Shown: one piece after another, positions 24,398-34,377 of the stretch
Layout: every line of letters begins with the position of its first letter
Position numbering within the stretch: position 1 is the stretch's first letter
From: Pseudarthrobacter siccitolerans
GTDB taxonomy: Bacteria; Actinomycetota; Actinomycetes; Actinomycetales; Micrococcaceae
Direction: 5' to 3'
Assembly: GCF_030823375.1 (NCBI RefSeq)
Contig: NZ_JAUSXB010000001.1
Coordinates: 1,860,001 to 1,924,000 of the forward strand
Length of the DNA: 64,000 nucleotides
Program-made: the position numbers and the translations under genes
The notes under the pieces: generated by a model
Databases searched by the model: none
Told to the model about the DNA's origin: nothing
The model's input: the letters and a program-made list of their open reading frames with translations, nothing else

Positions 24398-27124
24398 TTA
24401 CTTCTTGGCCGTTGCCTTCTTCTTGGCAGGAGCCTTGCGGGTGGGTGTGCGCTTGACCGGGCCCTTGGCGCGCTTCTCGGCGAGGAGCTCAACAGCCTGT
24501 TCACGGGTGAGTTCCTCCAGGGAGGTGGCGCGGGGAACCGTGATGTTGGTGATCCCGTCAGTGATGTAGGGACCGAAGCGGCCTTCCTTCACCACGATGT
24601 TTTTCTCCGACACCGGGTCCGGGCCGAACTCGGCCAGCGGCGGGACGGCGGCACGGGCGCCGCGCTGCTTCGGCTGCGAGTAGATCTCCAAGGCCTGTTC
24701 CAGCGTGATGGTGAAGATCTCCTCCTCCGATCCGATCGAGCGGGAGTCGGTGCCCTTCTTCAGGTACGGACCGAACCGGCCGTTCTGCACAGTGATGAGG
24801 TTGCCTTCGGCGTCCTCCCCCAGCACCCGGGGCAGGCTCATGAGCTGAAGTGCCTCGTCCAGGGTCACGGACTCAACGGTCATGGACGTGAACAGCGAGC
24901 CCGTGCGCGGCTTGGCCTTGACCGGTTTCTTCGGCGGCTTGGGCTTGCCGTTCTTGTAGTACTCCACCGGCTGGTTGGCGATCTGTTCCTCCGTCATCTC
25001 AGGGATGATCTCGGTAACGTACGCACCGTAGCGGCCGTTCTTGGCGACGATGGTGTGCCCGGTGTGCGGATCGGTACCCAGCACGCGCTCCTCGGGAGCA
25101 GCCGTTTCCATCAGCTCAATGGCCTTGGCGGCGGTCAGTTCATCGGGGGCGAGGTCCTCCGGCACGTTCGCACGCGCCGACTCCACAATCTCCCCCGTCT
25201 TTGCGTCCACGGTGGCCGCGGAGCTTTCCAGGTACGGGCCGAACTTGCCCACCCGGAGCGTGATCTCGTCCGTGATGGGAATGGAGTTGATTTCCCGCGC
25301 GTCGATCTCGCCGAGGTTGTTGACGATGCTCAGCAGGCCCGGATCGGAGTCCTCGCCGAAGTAGAAGTGCCGAAGCCAGGAGGCGCCGACGGCCTGGCCG
25401 TTGGCGATCTTGTCCAGGTCGCCTTCCATGTCAGCGGTGAACTCATAGTCCACATAGTCGCTGAAGTGCTGTTCCAGCAGCCGGATCACGGAGAAGGCGA
25501 TCCAGCTCGGCACCAGGGCCGAGCCCTGCTTCCGGACGTAGCCGCGGTCCTGGATGGTGGAGATGGTGGAGGCATAGGTGGACGGGCGGCCGATGCCTTT
25601 CTTTTCCAGCTCCGCGGTGAGCGATGCTTCGGTGTAGCGCGGCGGCGGTGACGTTTCGTGGCCGATGGCGATGATGTCCGCGGCGGTGAGTGCGTCGCCC
25701 TTGGCAACGTTGGGAAGGCGGCGGGCCTCATCGGAATCGTCGTCGCCGCGGGTCTCGTCCTTGCCTTCCTCGTAGGCTGCCAGGAAACCGGGGAACGTGA
25801 TCACGGTGCCGGAGGCGGAGAACTCGGCGTCACGCCCGTCAGTAGCCACGGCGCCCAGGCGGATGGTCGCCGTCGAACCCTTGGCGTCAGCCATCTGCGA
25901 GGCGACCGTCCGCTTCCAGATGAGCTCGTAGAGCCGGAATTCGTCGCCGGACAGCTGCTTGGCCACCTGCGCGGGTGTGCGGAAGGAATCTCCGGCGGGG
26001 CGGATGGCCTCGTGGGCTTCCTGCGCGTTCGCGGCCTTGCCGGTGTACACGCGCGGCGACTGCGGAATGTACTCGGGGCCGTACAGCTCGGAGGCCTGGC
26101 GCCGCGCGGCCGTAACGGCTTCGTCGCTCAACGAGGACGAGTCCGTACGCATATAGGTGATGTAGCCGTTTTCGTACAGGCGCTGGGCCACCTGCATGGT
26201 GCTCTTGGAGGAGAACCGCAGCTTGCGGCCCGCCTCCTGCTGCAGCGTGGAGGTGGTGAAGGGCGCCGCCGGGCGGCGGGTGTAGGGCTTGGTGTCGACG
26301 GAGCGAACGCGGAACTCGGCGTTCTGCAGCCCGGCGGCCAGGGACGTAGCCAGTTCCTCGTTGAGGTGGGCGACGTTCTTCGAGGTGAGGACGCCGTCGT
26401 CGTTAAAGTCCCGGCCGCTGGCAACCTTGGCACCGTCGACGGAGGCGAGCTTGGCTTTGAAGGAGCCGGCGTCTGCGCCGAACTGGCCGGTGAGGTCCCA
26501 GTAGGAGGCGGCCTTGAACGCCATGCGCTCGCGTTCGCGGTCCACCACCATGCGCGTCACCACTGACTGCACGCGGCCGGCGGACAGGCCCCGCGCCACC
26601 TTGCGCCAGAGCACCGGGGAAATCTCGTAGCCGTACAGGCGGTCCAGGACACGGCGGGTTTCCTGCGCGTCCACCAGGGCAGTATCGACGTCGCGCAGGT
26701 TGCCCATGGCGCGCTGGATAGCTTCCTTGGTGATTTCCCCGAACGTCATCCGGTACACCGGGACCTTTGGTTTGAGTACTTCCAGCAGGTGCCACGCGAT
26801 GGCTTCGCCCTCGCGGTCCCCATCGGTTGCGAGGTAAAGTTCGTCGGCGTCCTTGAGCGCAGCCTTGAGCTCGGTCACCTTTTTCTTTTTGTCCGGGGAC
26901 ACCACGTAATACGGCTTGAAGTCGTGGTCAATGTCGACGGCGAACTTGCCCACGGAGGTTTTCTTCAGCTCGGCGGGGAGTTCGGACGGCTGCGGCAGGT
27001 CGCGGATGTGACCAATGGAGGCCTCTACGATGAAGCCCTCGCCCAGGTACTTGGCGATGGTCTTGCTCTTGGCCGGAGACTCCACAATCACGAGTTTCTT
27101 GCCGGTTTTGGCCTTGCTTGGCAC
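24398..27124 (-). CDS. topA: DNA topoisomerase I
   Basis: 908 residues from the GTG at 27124, supported by TAGGAG just upstream; an ATG at 27166 would add a non-conserved leader. The Toprim domain begins KLVIVESPAKSKTIAKYLG with the acidic triad in ATDGDREGEAIAW, and the catalytic tyrosine lies in YITYMRTDSSSLS. The C-terminus has four Topo_C repeats seen as GRFGPY or GRYGAY motifs and a lysine-rich tail (KRTPTRKAPAKKKATAKK) instead of zinc fingers, as in mycobacterial and other actinobacterial TopA. It relaxes negative supercoils. Confidence 0.97.
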   Translation of the reverse strand: MPSKAKTGKKLVIVESPAKSKTIAKYLGEGFIVEASIGHIRDLPQPSELPAELKKTSVGKFAVDIDHDFKPYYVVSPDKKKKVTELKAALKDADELYLATDGDREGEAIAWHLLEVLKPKVPVYRMTFGEITKEAIQRAMGNLRDVDTALVDAQETRRVLDRLYGYEISPVLWRKVARGLSAGRVQSVVTRMVVDRERERMAFKAASYWDLTGQFGADAGSFKAKLASVDGAKVASGRDFNDDGVLTSKNVAHLNEELATSLAAGLQNAEFRVRSVDTKPYTRRPAAPFTTSTLQQEAGRKLRFSSKSTMQVAQRLYENGYITYMRTDSSSLSDEAVTAARRQASELYGPEYIPQSPRVYTGKAANAQEAHEAIRPAGDSFRTPAQVAKQLSGDEFRLYELIWKRTVASQMADAKGSTATIRLGAVATDGRDAEFSASGTVITFPGFLAAYEEGKDETRGDDDSDEARRLPNVAKGDALTAADIIAIGHETSPPPRYTEASLTAELEKKGIGRPSTYASTISTIQDRGYVRKQGSALVPSWIAFSVIRLLEQHFSDYVDYEFTADMEGDLDKIANGQAVGASWLRHFYFGEDSDPGLLSIVNNLGEIDAREINSIPITDEITLRVGKFGPYLESSAATVDAKTGEIVESARANVPEDLAPDELTAAKAIELMETAAPEERVLGTDPHTGHTIVAKNGRYGAYVTEIIPEMTEEQIANQPVEYYKNGKPKPPKKPVKAKPRTGSLFTSMTVESVTLDEALQLMSLPRVLGEDAEGNLITVQNGRFGPYLKKGTDSRSIGSEEEIFTITLEQALEIYSQPKQRGARAAVPPLAEFGPDPVSEKNIVVKEGRFGPYITDGITNITVPRATSLEELTREQAVELLAEKRAKGPVKRTPTRKAPAKKKATAKK

Positions 27125-27260
27125 GGTGCTCCTACAGAAAAAGGTTGCTCGGGCAGATGCGCCCATACTGGCCTAGTTCACCATATTTTGCAGAAATGTG
27201 CGCATCCATGTGAAAAAGAGGGGGCTTGGCCGGGCTGCCTTCCGCCCCTCAGTCCGTGCC

Positions 27261-28946
27261 TTAATCCGTGGCTGGAATCAGGAAGCCGTCCCGGACCAGG
27301 TTGGCTGCTTCGGCGAGCAATGCGCTCCGGAACGTGCCGGCGTCGAACGCTTCTTCCCCGATGCCGTCGGCGTCCGGACTGACGCCCGAACTACCCCCGA
27401 AACCGCCGCCCAGCAGCGCCTCCAGCGCCCCGGCGATCTGGCCGGCGGTGAGGTCACCGTCGCAGGCGGAGACGAACCCGGCAAGTTCGGTGCTGAGCAG
27501 GTTGGTCCGGCGCAGGCCGGCTCCCTGGCGCAGCAGGATCACGCCCGGGTGTTCGGCGCCGGGCCGCTGGTGGCGCTCCTCGGTCACGTCGTCCGCCACC
27601 AGCAGGTGCGCGTCCTCGATAGTGTTAGCGGCCAGCCAGTCCTGGCGTTCCAGGGCCGCGCCGAGGTGCGGGCCGATGGGCTGCTCGATGGGGTAGGTGA
27701 TTTCCTCGAACCGGATGAAGGGGCCCTGCCCCGGCGAAAGGGGCCGGCGCAGCAGCACCATGCCGAAGCCGATCCCCGCCACGTTCCTGGACTCGAAGTC
27801 CGCGAGGTACGCCGCGTACGCGTCCCGGTAGTGTTCCCGGTCCCGGCCCTCGGAGGCGTCGCGCAGCCACGTTTCGGCGTACTCCTCCGGGCTGACCAGC
27901 TCCCGCTGGATGAACCAGGCGTCCAGGCCTGTGTCCACCCAGGACTGGGGGCGCTCCTGCCAGGCGGCACCTTCGGCCACTTCCCAGTTGCCCAGCATCT
28001 GGGCCGTTCCGCCGGGAGCCAGGACCGCCGGAAGATCCGCCACGAGGGCCGCCACGATGCCGTCGCCCGGCATGCCGCCGTCGCGGTAGGTGAACTGTTC
28101 GGAGGCGTCCTCCCCCGCGCTGCGCGGCGTGATGACGAAAGGCGGGTTGGAGACCACCAGCCCGAATTCCTCGCCGGCCACCGGTTCCAGCAGCGAGCCG
28201 AGGCGCAGGGTCACCCGGTCCCCCAGCCGGTCCGGGTCCACGGACAGGGCCTCCGCGTTCAGCAGGATGTTGAAACGGGTAAAGGCGAGCGCGCGTTCGG
28301 AAATGTCTGTCGCCGTCACGTGCTCGCAGTGGTGCAGCAGGTGGAAAGCCTGGATGCCGCACCCCGTGCCAAGATCCAGTGCCCGTTCGGTGTGGCGGCG
28401 GAACGTTGTCTGCACCAGGGTGGTGGAGGCCTGGCCGATGCCGAGGACGTGGTCGTGGCGGAGGACGCCTTCCTGCTGGTGCGCCGCGAGGTCGCTGGCC
28501 ACCCACAGTTCGGCGCCGCCGCTGCCGTCCTCATTAACGTCCCAGCCGTAGGGCCGCAGGTCGGCTTTGGCGGCCAGGAGCGCGGTGCCGGGAACGGGCT
28601 CCACCAGCCCCAGTGCCAGCAGGCCTTCCGCGCGGATGCCTGGCAGCGCGGCGTCGAGCGTTTCCTCCGGCTGCGGCTCGGCGAGCAGCCACAGGCGGAC
28701 GACGGCGGCAAGCGCCTTCGCGCCGTCATCCCGCCGGACGGCGCGCTCGGCAGCCAGCAGCCCAGGAATGGTCTGGTCCCGGTTCAAGGCCGTGTAGGCC
28801 GGTTCGCCCAGGAGGTTCGCTACGCCGTCGAGCGTGTACTCCACGGCGCGCAGGTCCGCAGCAAGTGCAGTGAGCAGGTCCGGAAGGTCGCTTCGGGGCG
28901 CGTCGGGGGTGTTGCCGGCGGTGAACTCGTACAGGGAATTAGGCAC
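27261..28946 (-). CDS. Class I SAM-dependent methyltransferase with DUF7059-like N-terminus
   Basis: 561 residues. An N-terminal helical domain (1-165) precedes a Rossmann methyltransferase with motif I ALDLGTGCGIQAFHLL and the catalytic NPPF in VVSNPPFVITPR. NPPF is typical of N5-glutamine, N6-adenine or rRNA guanine methyltransferases. A C-terminal domain of about 150 residues follows. The three-part layout is one I know from actinobacterial proteins annotated as DUF7059 methyltransferases; the substrate is unknown. It is transcribed in the same direction as topA, ending 137 bp before its start. Confidence 0.85.
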   Translation of the reverse strand: MPNSLYEFTAGNTPDAPRSDLPDLLTALAADLRAVEYTLDGVANLLGEPAYTALNRDQTIPGLLAAERAVRRDDGAKALAAVVRLWLLAEPQPEETLDAALPGIRAEGLLALGLVEPVPGTALLAAKADLRPYGWDVNEDGSGGAELWVASDLAAHQQEGVLRHDHVLGIGQASTTLVQTTFRRHTERALDLGTGCGIQAFHLLHHCEHVTATDISERALAFTRFNILLNAEALSVDPDRLGDRVTLRLGSLLEPVAGEEFGLVVSNPPFVITPRSAGEDASEQFTYRDGGMPGDGIVAALVADLPAVLAPGGTAQMLGNWEVAEGAAWQERPQSWVDTGLDAWFIQRELVSPEEYAETWLRDASEGRDREHYRDAYAAYLADFESRNVAGIGFGMVLLRRPLSPGQGPFIRFEEITYPIEQPIGPHLGAALERQDWLAANTIEDAHLLVADDVTEERHQRPGAEHPGVILLRQGAGLRRTNLLSTELAGFVSACDGDLTAGQIAGALEALLGGGFGGSSGVSPDADGIGEEAFDAGTFRSALLAEAANLVRDGFLIPATD

Positions 28947-29047
28947 CGCTCAAGTTTAGTGCGGTGGCTTCCGTCCGGCGGCAGGTCCCGCTTCGGTCCG
29001 GCGCCAGGTGGAACGTTGCGTCCGGCCGGACGGGGTAGCGTTGAGGT

Positions 29048-29524
29048 ATGCCAACACCGCTTTCCGTCCTTCCGCGCGCCCGGAAGCAGCCCGCCCACCG
29101 GAGGCGCCTCGCCCTCAAAGCATGTGCGCCGGCAGGCCTGGCGGCTCTTGCCTTGGCGGGGTGCTCGCCCGCGGTGTCGATTGAGAACGCTGACGTTCCC
29201 GGATGGCGGGCCACCGCGCTGCCAACAACCCCGGGGGCCGTACTGGAGGACGCCGGAAAAATCCTCAACCGGAACCGGATCATCCAGGAGGCTACCAACG
29301 TCAGCGCCGGCCGCTACACCTTGACGGCGACCTGCGAGGGCGGGGGCAAAGTGTTCTTCGCGGTGTCCCTGGACGGGGAAGACGTTGTGGACGCCGGAGC
29401 GGCCTGCAACGGCAGCAAAGAGGTCACCGGGATCACGCTGCCGCGGTCAGGGACCCTGGAAATCAGCACTTCCAGTGTGGATGCGCCCCTCATCTACGCC
29501 TACCGGCTGGCGCCCGCCGAATAG
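29048..29524 (+). CDS. Small predicted lipoprotein, paralogue of the next gene
   Basis: 158 residues. A basic N-terminus (RARKQPAHRRRLALK) leads to a hydrophobic stretch and the lipobox LALAGC, with the lipidated cysteine at about residue 39. The mature part has no domain I recognise. Its last 75 residues follow the pattern G-x-Y-x-L-x-x-x-C, then F-x-V, then D-x-G-x-x-C, then I-x-L, then L-x-I and a terminal YAYRL, which is shared with the protein encoded just downstream. The two cysteines in the pattern could form a disulfide. Secreted and membrane-anchored is the inference; function unknown. Confidence 0.8.
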   Translation: MPTPLSVLPRARKQPAHRRRLALKACAPAGLAALALAGCSPAVSIENADVPGWRATALPTTPGAVLEDAGKILNRNRIIQEATNVSAGRYTLTATCEGGGKVFFAVSLDGEDVVDAGAACNGSKEVTGITLPRSGTLEISTSSVDAPLIYAYRLAPAE

Positions 29525-29562
29525 CTATGGCCCGCAGGGGCGTGCGGGCTTAAAGTCGGACT

Positions 29563-30132
29563 ATGCCCAGTGTGCGGAAATCCTCCGCGCCCCGTCCGGT
29601 GCGGACAGCCCCGGCGCCGCTGACGCGAAAACCTGCGGCCGCCGTCGTCTTCGGCCTTGTGCTCACGGCGGGGCTGGTGCTGGGCGGCTGTGAATACACA
29701 TACGACGACGGCCGGTTTGCTGATCCCGCTGATGCGGAGCAGACCGTGGCCCCGGCTCCGGCATTTACCCGCGATCCCCTGCAGCGCGAGCCTGTCAGCG
29801 AGGCGGAACTGGATTCCTGGGTGGCGCGCACCCTGCCCGACACGGATGATCCTGTGGTTGATGCGGCGGCCGGGTTGCTGGCCGCGGGCGAGGTGCGCAG
29901 CGAAACCACTCCCGTGGTGGGGACGGGAACCTATGCCTTGGCGTTGACCTGCCGGAGCCAGCGCAGGGTGAACTTCACCGTGCGCAGCGACGCGCTCACA
30001 CTGGTTGACCTTGGGTTGCGGTGCGGCATCAACCGGGAGAACGTCATTTATCTCTCGGCCGAAACGGCGCTGACCATCACGGTAGAGGCCAGGACGGGCG
30101 CCAACTACGCCTACCGCCTCCGGCGCCTGTGA
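29563..30132 (+). CDS. Small predicted lipoprotein, paralogue of the previous gene
   Basis: 189 residues. A basic leader is followed by VVFGLVLTAGLVLGGC, a lipoprotein signal with the lipobox cysteine at about residue 44. The segment from GTGTYALALTC to the C-terminus (TGANYAYRLRRL) aligns by eye with the end of the preceding lipoprotein, including both cysteines, the D-x-G-x-x-C element and the YAYRL ending. The middle, about residues 60-110, is unique and acidic. The genes are 38 bp apart in tandem, so a duplication followed by divergence is likely. Function unknown. Confidence 0.8.
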   Translation: MPSVRKSSAPRPVRTAPAPLTRKPAAAVVFGLVLTAGLVLGGCEYTYDDGRFADPADAEQTVAPAPAFTRDPLQREPVSEAELDSWVARTLPDTDDPVVDAAAGLLAAGEVRSETTPVVGTGTYALALTCRSQRRVNFTVRSDALTLVDLGLRCGINRENVIYLSAETALTITVEARTGANYAYRLRRL

Positions 30133-30155
30133 TGGCTGTTGCCGGTGCCTGGACT

Positions 30156-31049
30156 TTAGGCCGCGCAGCCTTCGGGGCACCTCAGGGTGTCCGGGCTGGA
30201 GGCGCACTCAGCGCAGTACAGGGTGAGGGTGCGGCAGCTCGGGTTGGAGCAGTTCTCGAATTTGCTGGTGGGGGCGGCGCAGCGGGTGCATTGGCCGATG
30301 GTTTTGGCGCCCTCGCTGAACTCGAGGTGCATACGCTTGTCGAACACGTAGAGCGAGCCTTCCCAGAGGCCCTGGTCCTTGAAGGTTTCGCCGTAGCGGA
30401 CGATTCCGCCGTCGAGCTGGTACACCTCTTTAAAGCCGCGGTTGACCATCAGGCTGGAGAGCACCTCGCAGCGGATACCGCCGGTGCAGTAAGTGACCAC
30501 CGGTTTGTCCTTGAGGGAGTCGTACTTCCCGGACTCGAGTTCCTTGATGAAGTCGTGGGTGGTGGCGACGTCCGGGACGATGGCGTCCTTGAAGCGGCCG
30601 ATCTGTGCTTCGAAGGCGTTCCGGCCGTCGAAAAAGACCACGTCTTCGCCGCCCTGTTTCCTGGCGTCGACGAGTTCGTGCAGCTCTTCGGGTTTAAGGT
30701 GCCTGCCGCCGCCCACCACACCGTTGGCGTCCACCTTGAGTTCGCCGGGGGCGCCGAAGGAGACGATCTCATCGCGCACCTTGACGCTGAGCCGGGGGAA
30801 GTCTTCCGCGCCGCCGTCGGACCATTTGACGTCGATGCCGTGGAAGCCTTTGTACTCACGGGTGGTCTTGACGTACTGCTTCACGGCGCCGATCTCGCCG
30901 CCGACCGTTGCGTTGATGCCGTCCTTGGAGATGAGGATGCGGCCGGTCAGTCCCAGCTTTTCGCAGAGGGCACGCTGCCAGAGCCGCACGGCGTCGGGAT
31001 CAGCGATGGGGGTAAAGCCGTAAAAAAGGACGATTCGGTTCAAAGCCAC
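30156..31049 (-). CDS. trhO: tRNA uridine(34) hydroxylase, rhodanese-like
   Basis: 297 residues. An N-terminal acylphosphatase-like domain ([15 protein letters not shown]) precedes a rhodanese domain with the active-site loop CTGGIRCE, and a C-terminal cysteine-rich region ([20 protein letters not shown] and CAECASS) likely binds zinc. This matches the TrhO/YceA family, which makes 5-hydroxyuridine at tRNA position 34 using oxygen. It converges with the lipoprotein pair and diverges from the GNAT gene. Confidence 0.94.
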   Translation of the reverse strand: MALNRIVLFYGFTPIADPDAVRLWQRALCEKLGLTGRILISKDGINATVGGEIGAVKQYVKTTREYKGFHGIDVKWSDGGAEDFPRLSVKVRDEIVSFGAPGELKVDANGVVGGGRHLKPEELHELVDARKQGGEDVVFFDGRNAFEAQIGRFKDAIVPDVATTHDFIKELESGKYDSLKDKPVVTYCTGGIRCEVLSSLMVNRGFKEVYQLDGGIVRYGETFKDQGLWEGSLYVFDKRMHLEFSEGAKTIGQCTRCAAPTSKFENCSNPSCRTLTLYCAECASSPDTLRCPEGCAA

Positions 31050-31200
31050 GTATTTAAGGGTACCGGCTTGGATTCGGGCGGCCTGACCCGATTCCGCCGC
31101 CCCTGGCCGCTGGATGGTGCTGCATCACAATTGCATAAGCAGCGGACTTCTGGCCTGCCACCCCCTGTTGCTTGTGATCCGGGTGGAATAGTCTCATCGC

Positions 31201-31893
31201 ATGAGCCCGGAAACCATGGTTAACGACATCACTGGCCTTCTCGAAGTATGGGTGGCCGGCTGGGCAGGCTGTCGCGGTTACCGGACATCCTCCGAAGGCC
31301 GCTTCCCCGCCGCACTCCGGTCCGATACCACCGGTGAATGGGAATTTTTCGCCTCCGAGCCAACGGACACCGAGTTTGCCGTTCTCGCGGCCAAAACGGC
31401 GGAAGTGCCGGCCAGGGTCCTCACGATCCTGACCAACGACACCGCCCGTTATTCGGAACTTGCCCGCCAGCACGGGCTGAACGTGACCTCCGACTCCCAG
31501 GCCATGATGATCGTGGACATGGAAACCCAGGATGCCGAGGATCCCTGGCTTTCAGATGACGATCTTTCCCTGGCGACCTCCGAGCAGGACGGCGTGCACT
31601 ATGCGGAGGTGCGTTCCGGTGACACCGTGGCCGCCAGCGGCCGGGTCTATGTGGTGGGCGATACCGCCGTGTTCGACAAAATCATCACCGAACCGGCCTT
31701 CCAGCGGCGCGGCCTTGGCAGCTTCATCATGCGGGCACTGGCAGCGCAGGCGTTTGGCCATGACGTCCAGAGCGGGCTGCTGCTGGCATCCCTTGACGGC
31801 CAGAAGCTCTATTCCCATCTCGGCTGGACCACTGTTTCCCGTGTGCTGATGCTTTCGGCATCCCACGACGGGTCCGATCTGTCCCTGAGCTGA
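31201..31893 (+). CDS. GNAT-family acetyltransferase
   Basis: 230 residues. The acetyl-CoA binding signature of GNAT proteins is visible near the C-terminus as EPAFQRRGLGSFIMRALAAQA, followed by LLLASLDGQKLYSHLGW. The first 100 residues (EVWVAGWAGCRGYRTSSEGR and onward) are less conserved and probably specify the substrate. ATG at 31201 is used; a second ATG lies five codons in. The target amine is unknown. It stands alone between trhO and the helicase gene. Confidence 0.85.
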   Translation: MSPETMVNDITGLLEVWVAGWAGCRGYRTSSEGRFPAALRSDTTGEWEFFASEPTDTEFAVLAAKTAEVPARVLTILTNDTARYSELARQHGLNVTSDSQAMMIVDMETQDAEDPWLSDDDLSLATSEQDGVHYAEVRSGDTVAASGRVYVVGDTAVFDKIITEPAFQRRGLGSFIMRALAAQAFGHDVQSGLLLASLDGQKLYSHLGWTTVSRVLMLSASHDGSDLSLS

Positions 31894-31983
31894 GCGCCCG
31901 GCGGTACGTCCGTATCGGGTTCCCGGTTTACCCCGACGGCGAACCCGGCGCGTCCGGCTCCTGGCGGGTGAAACAATATTGGG

Positions 31984-34359
31984 GTGAACCCCCATGACTC
32001 CCTGATTCCCTTGCTGGGCCGCGGCCCGGACCCGGAACAGCTGCGTCATGTCCGCACCATCCCTGCCCGCGAGGCCGTGCACGAACCGTGGCCGTCGTGG
32101 GTCCACCCGGATCTGGTTGCTGCTTACGGTTCGCTCGGCGTCCGGCAGCCCTACCGCCATCAGGTGGCAGCCGCTGACATTGCCCACGGCGGCGAACACG
32201 TTGTGGTGGCCACCGGGACGGCGTCCGGAAAGTCGCTCGCCTACCAGCTGCCGGCGCTGGATGCCATCCACCGCTCCGAGCTTCGGGTTCTTGCCGAGCC
32301 AGGAAAGATCCACGACGACGGCGCGGTCACCCTTTACCTGTCCCCCACCAAGGCCCTCGCGGCCGACCAGCTGAACGCCATCCGGGCGTTGCAATTGCCA
32401 ACCGTCCGCGCGGAAACCTACGACGGCGACACCGACCCGGCCTCCCGGCGGTGGATCCGCGACCACGCCAATTTCATCCTGGCCAACCCGGACATGCTGC
32501 ACTTCGGTATCCTTCCCAACCACGCCTGGTGGGCGGGGTTCTTTCGACGCCTTCGCTACGTGATCGTGGACGAGGCGCACAGCTACCGGGGCGTTTTCGG
32601 CTCGCACGTGGCCAACCTGATGCGCCGGCTCCGGCGGATCTGCGCCTACTACGGAGCCGGCTCCTCATTCCCCGAGCCGGTGTTCATTGCCGCTTCAGCC
32701 ACTGCCTCTGAACCGGATGCCTCCTTCGCCCGGCTCATCGGCGCCCCCGTCAAGGCCGTGTCGGAGGACGGCTCCCCGCACGGCGCAACCACCGTGGCAT
32801 TCTGGGAACCGGCGCTGACCGAAACCCGCGGCGAGAACGGCGCCAAGCAACGGCGGACGGCCGTGGCCGAAACGTCGGACCTCCTGGCCAACCTGGTGTC
32901 CGCACACGTCCGCACCATTGCCTTCATCAAGTCGCGGCGCGGAGCGGAGACCATCTCCTCGATCACGAAGCGCCTCCTGGACGAGGTGGACCCCAGCCTC
33001 CCGCAGCGGGTAGCGGCCTACCGTTCCGGATATCTGCCCGAGGAACGCCGGGCCGTGGAGAAGGCACTGCGCTCCGGCCGGCTGCTGGGAGTTTCCAGCA
33101 CCTCGGCGCTGGAGCTGGGGATCGACATCTCCGGGCTCGATGCTGTCCTGGTAGCCGGCTGGCCCGGCACCAGGGCCTCACTGTTCCAGCAGATCGGGCG
33201 GGCCGGCAGGGCAGGACAGGACGCCATCGCGGCCTTTGTTGCCAGTGACGATCCGCTGGACACCTTCCTGGTGAACCATCCGGAGGCCATCTTCGACGTC
33301 TCGGTGGAAGCCACTGTTTTCGACCCGTCCAACCCATATGTGCTGGGGCCCCATCTGTGCGCCGCGGCCGCCGAACTGCCGCTCGGCCCGGCAGAGCTGG
33401 GCCTGTTCGGGAGCACGGCCGAGGCCCTTCTCGACCGTCTGGTGGCCCAGGGGTATCTCCGGCGCCGCCCGGCGGGATGGTTCTGGACCCATTCCCAGAG
33501 TGCGGCCGCCATGGTGAACCTGCGGGCCGACGGCGGCGGGCCGGTCAGTATTGTGGATGCCGATACGGGCTCCCTCCTGGGGACGATGGACTCACCGCAG
33601 ACCCACTACCAGGCGCACACCGGCGCCGTTTACATCCACCAGGGCGACAGCTACGTTGTGGAGGACCTCAACGAAGACGATCACTGCGTGGTGGTCCGGC
33701 GCGCCAATCCGGACTACTACACCACCGCCCGGGACGTCACCCAGATCGAGGTGCTGGAAACCCAGCGCACCGCAAGATGGGGTGAGGTTTCTCTGCACTT
33801 CGGCGACGTAAAGGTCACCACCCAGGTGGTTTCCTTCCAGCGCAAGGCCCTGATTTCCAACGAGATCCTCGGCGAGGAACCCCTCGACCTCGGCGCCCGG
33901 GAGCTGTTTACCAAGGCAGTGTGGTTTGAGGTGGACAACCGGTCACTCACTGCCGCCGGCTTGATCGAAGCCCAGTTCCCTGGTGCCCTGCACGCCGCGG
34001 AGCATGCGGCAATCGGCCTGCTTCCGCTGGTAGCTTCGAGCGACCGGTGGGACATCGGAGGCGTTTCGACTGCCTTGCATGCCGACACCGGAGTGCCCAC
34101 CATTTTTGTCTATGACGGGCACCCTGGCGGAGCCGGTTTTGCCGAGCGCGGTTTCGACAAGGCAAAGGTGTGGCTGGCCGCGACCCGGGACGCCATCAAG
34201 GCCTGCGAATGCGAATCGGGCTGTCCCTCCTGCGTCCAGTCGCCCAAATGCGGGAACAAGAACAATCCGTTGGACAAGGCGGCCGCGGTCACCCTGCTCG
34301 ATGTCCTGCTGAAAGACGCCACCGAGGCCAGCTCCAAGAGCGCGGAAGCCCTGCTCTGA
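31984..34359 (+). CDS. DEAD/DEAH-box helicase with DUF1998 zinc-binding C-terminus (MrfA/Hrq1 family)
   Basis: 791 residues from a GTG start. Helicase motifs in order: ATGTASGKS (Walker A), LSPTKALAADQL, VDEAHSY (DEAH), AASATASEP, then in the second RecA domain STSALELGIDISGLD and QQIGRAGRAGQ. The C-terminal DUF1998 region ends in CECESGCPSCVQSPKCGNKN, a four-cysteine cluster. This is the MrfA/YprA-Hrq1 family, implicated in repair of interstrand or mitomycin damage in Bacillus. No mrfB-like exonuclease is adjacent. In mycobacteria the same helicase (Rv3649) lies beside the tad-like genes, and that synteny is kept here. Confidence 0.93.
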   Translation: MNPHDSLIPLLGRGPDPEQLRHVRTIPAREAVHEPWPSWVHPDLVAAYGSLGVRQPYRHQVAAADIAHGGEHVVVATGTASGKSLAYQLPALDAIHRSELRVLAEPGKIHDDGAVTLYLSPTKALAADQLNAIRALQLPTVRAETYDGDTDPASRRWIRDHANFILANPDMLHFGILPNHAWWAGFFRRLRYVIVDEAHSYRGVFGSHVANLMRRLRRICAYYGAGSSFPEPVFIAASATASEPDASFARLIGAPVKAVSEDGSPHGATTVAFWEPALTETRGENGAKQRRTAVAETSDLLANLVSAHVRTIAFIKSRRGAETISSITKRLLDEVDPSLPQRVAAYRSGYLPEERRAVEKALRSGRLLGVSSTSALELGIDISGLDAVLVAGWPGTRASLFQQIGRAGRAGQDAIAAFVASDDPLDTFLVNHPEAIFDVSVEATVFDPSNPYVLGPHLCAAAAELPLGPAELGLFGSTAEALLDRLVAQGYLRRRPAGWFWTHSQSAAAMVNLRADGGGPVSIVDADTGSLLGTMDSPQTHYQAHTGAVYIHQGDSYVVEDLNEDDHCVVVRRANPDYYTTARDVTQIEVLETQRTARWGEVSLHFGDVKVTTQVVSFQRKALISNEILGEEPLDLGARELFTKAVWFEVDNRSLTAAGLIEAQFPGALHAAEHAAIGLLPLVASSDRWDIGGVSTALHADTGVPTIFVYDGHPGGAGFAERGFDKAKVWLAATRDAIKACECESGCPSCVQSPKCGNKNNPLDKAAAVTLLDVLLKDATEASSKSAEALL

Positions 34360-34377
34360 GGCCCGTCCTTCGCCTGC

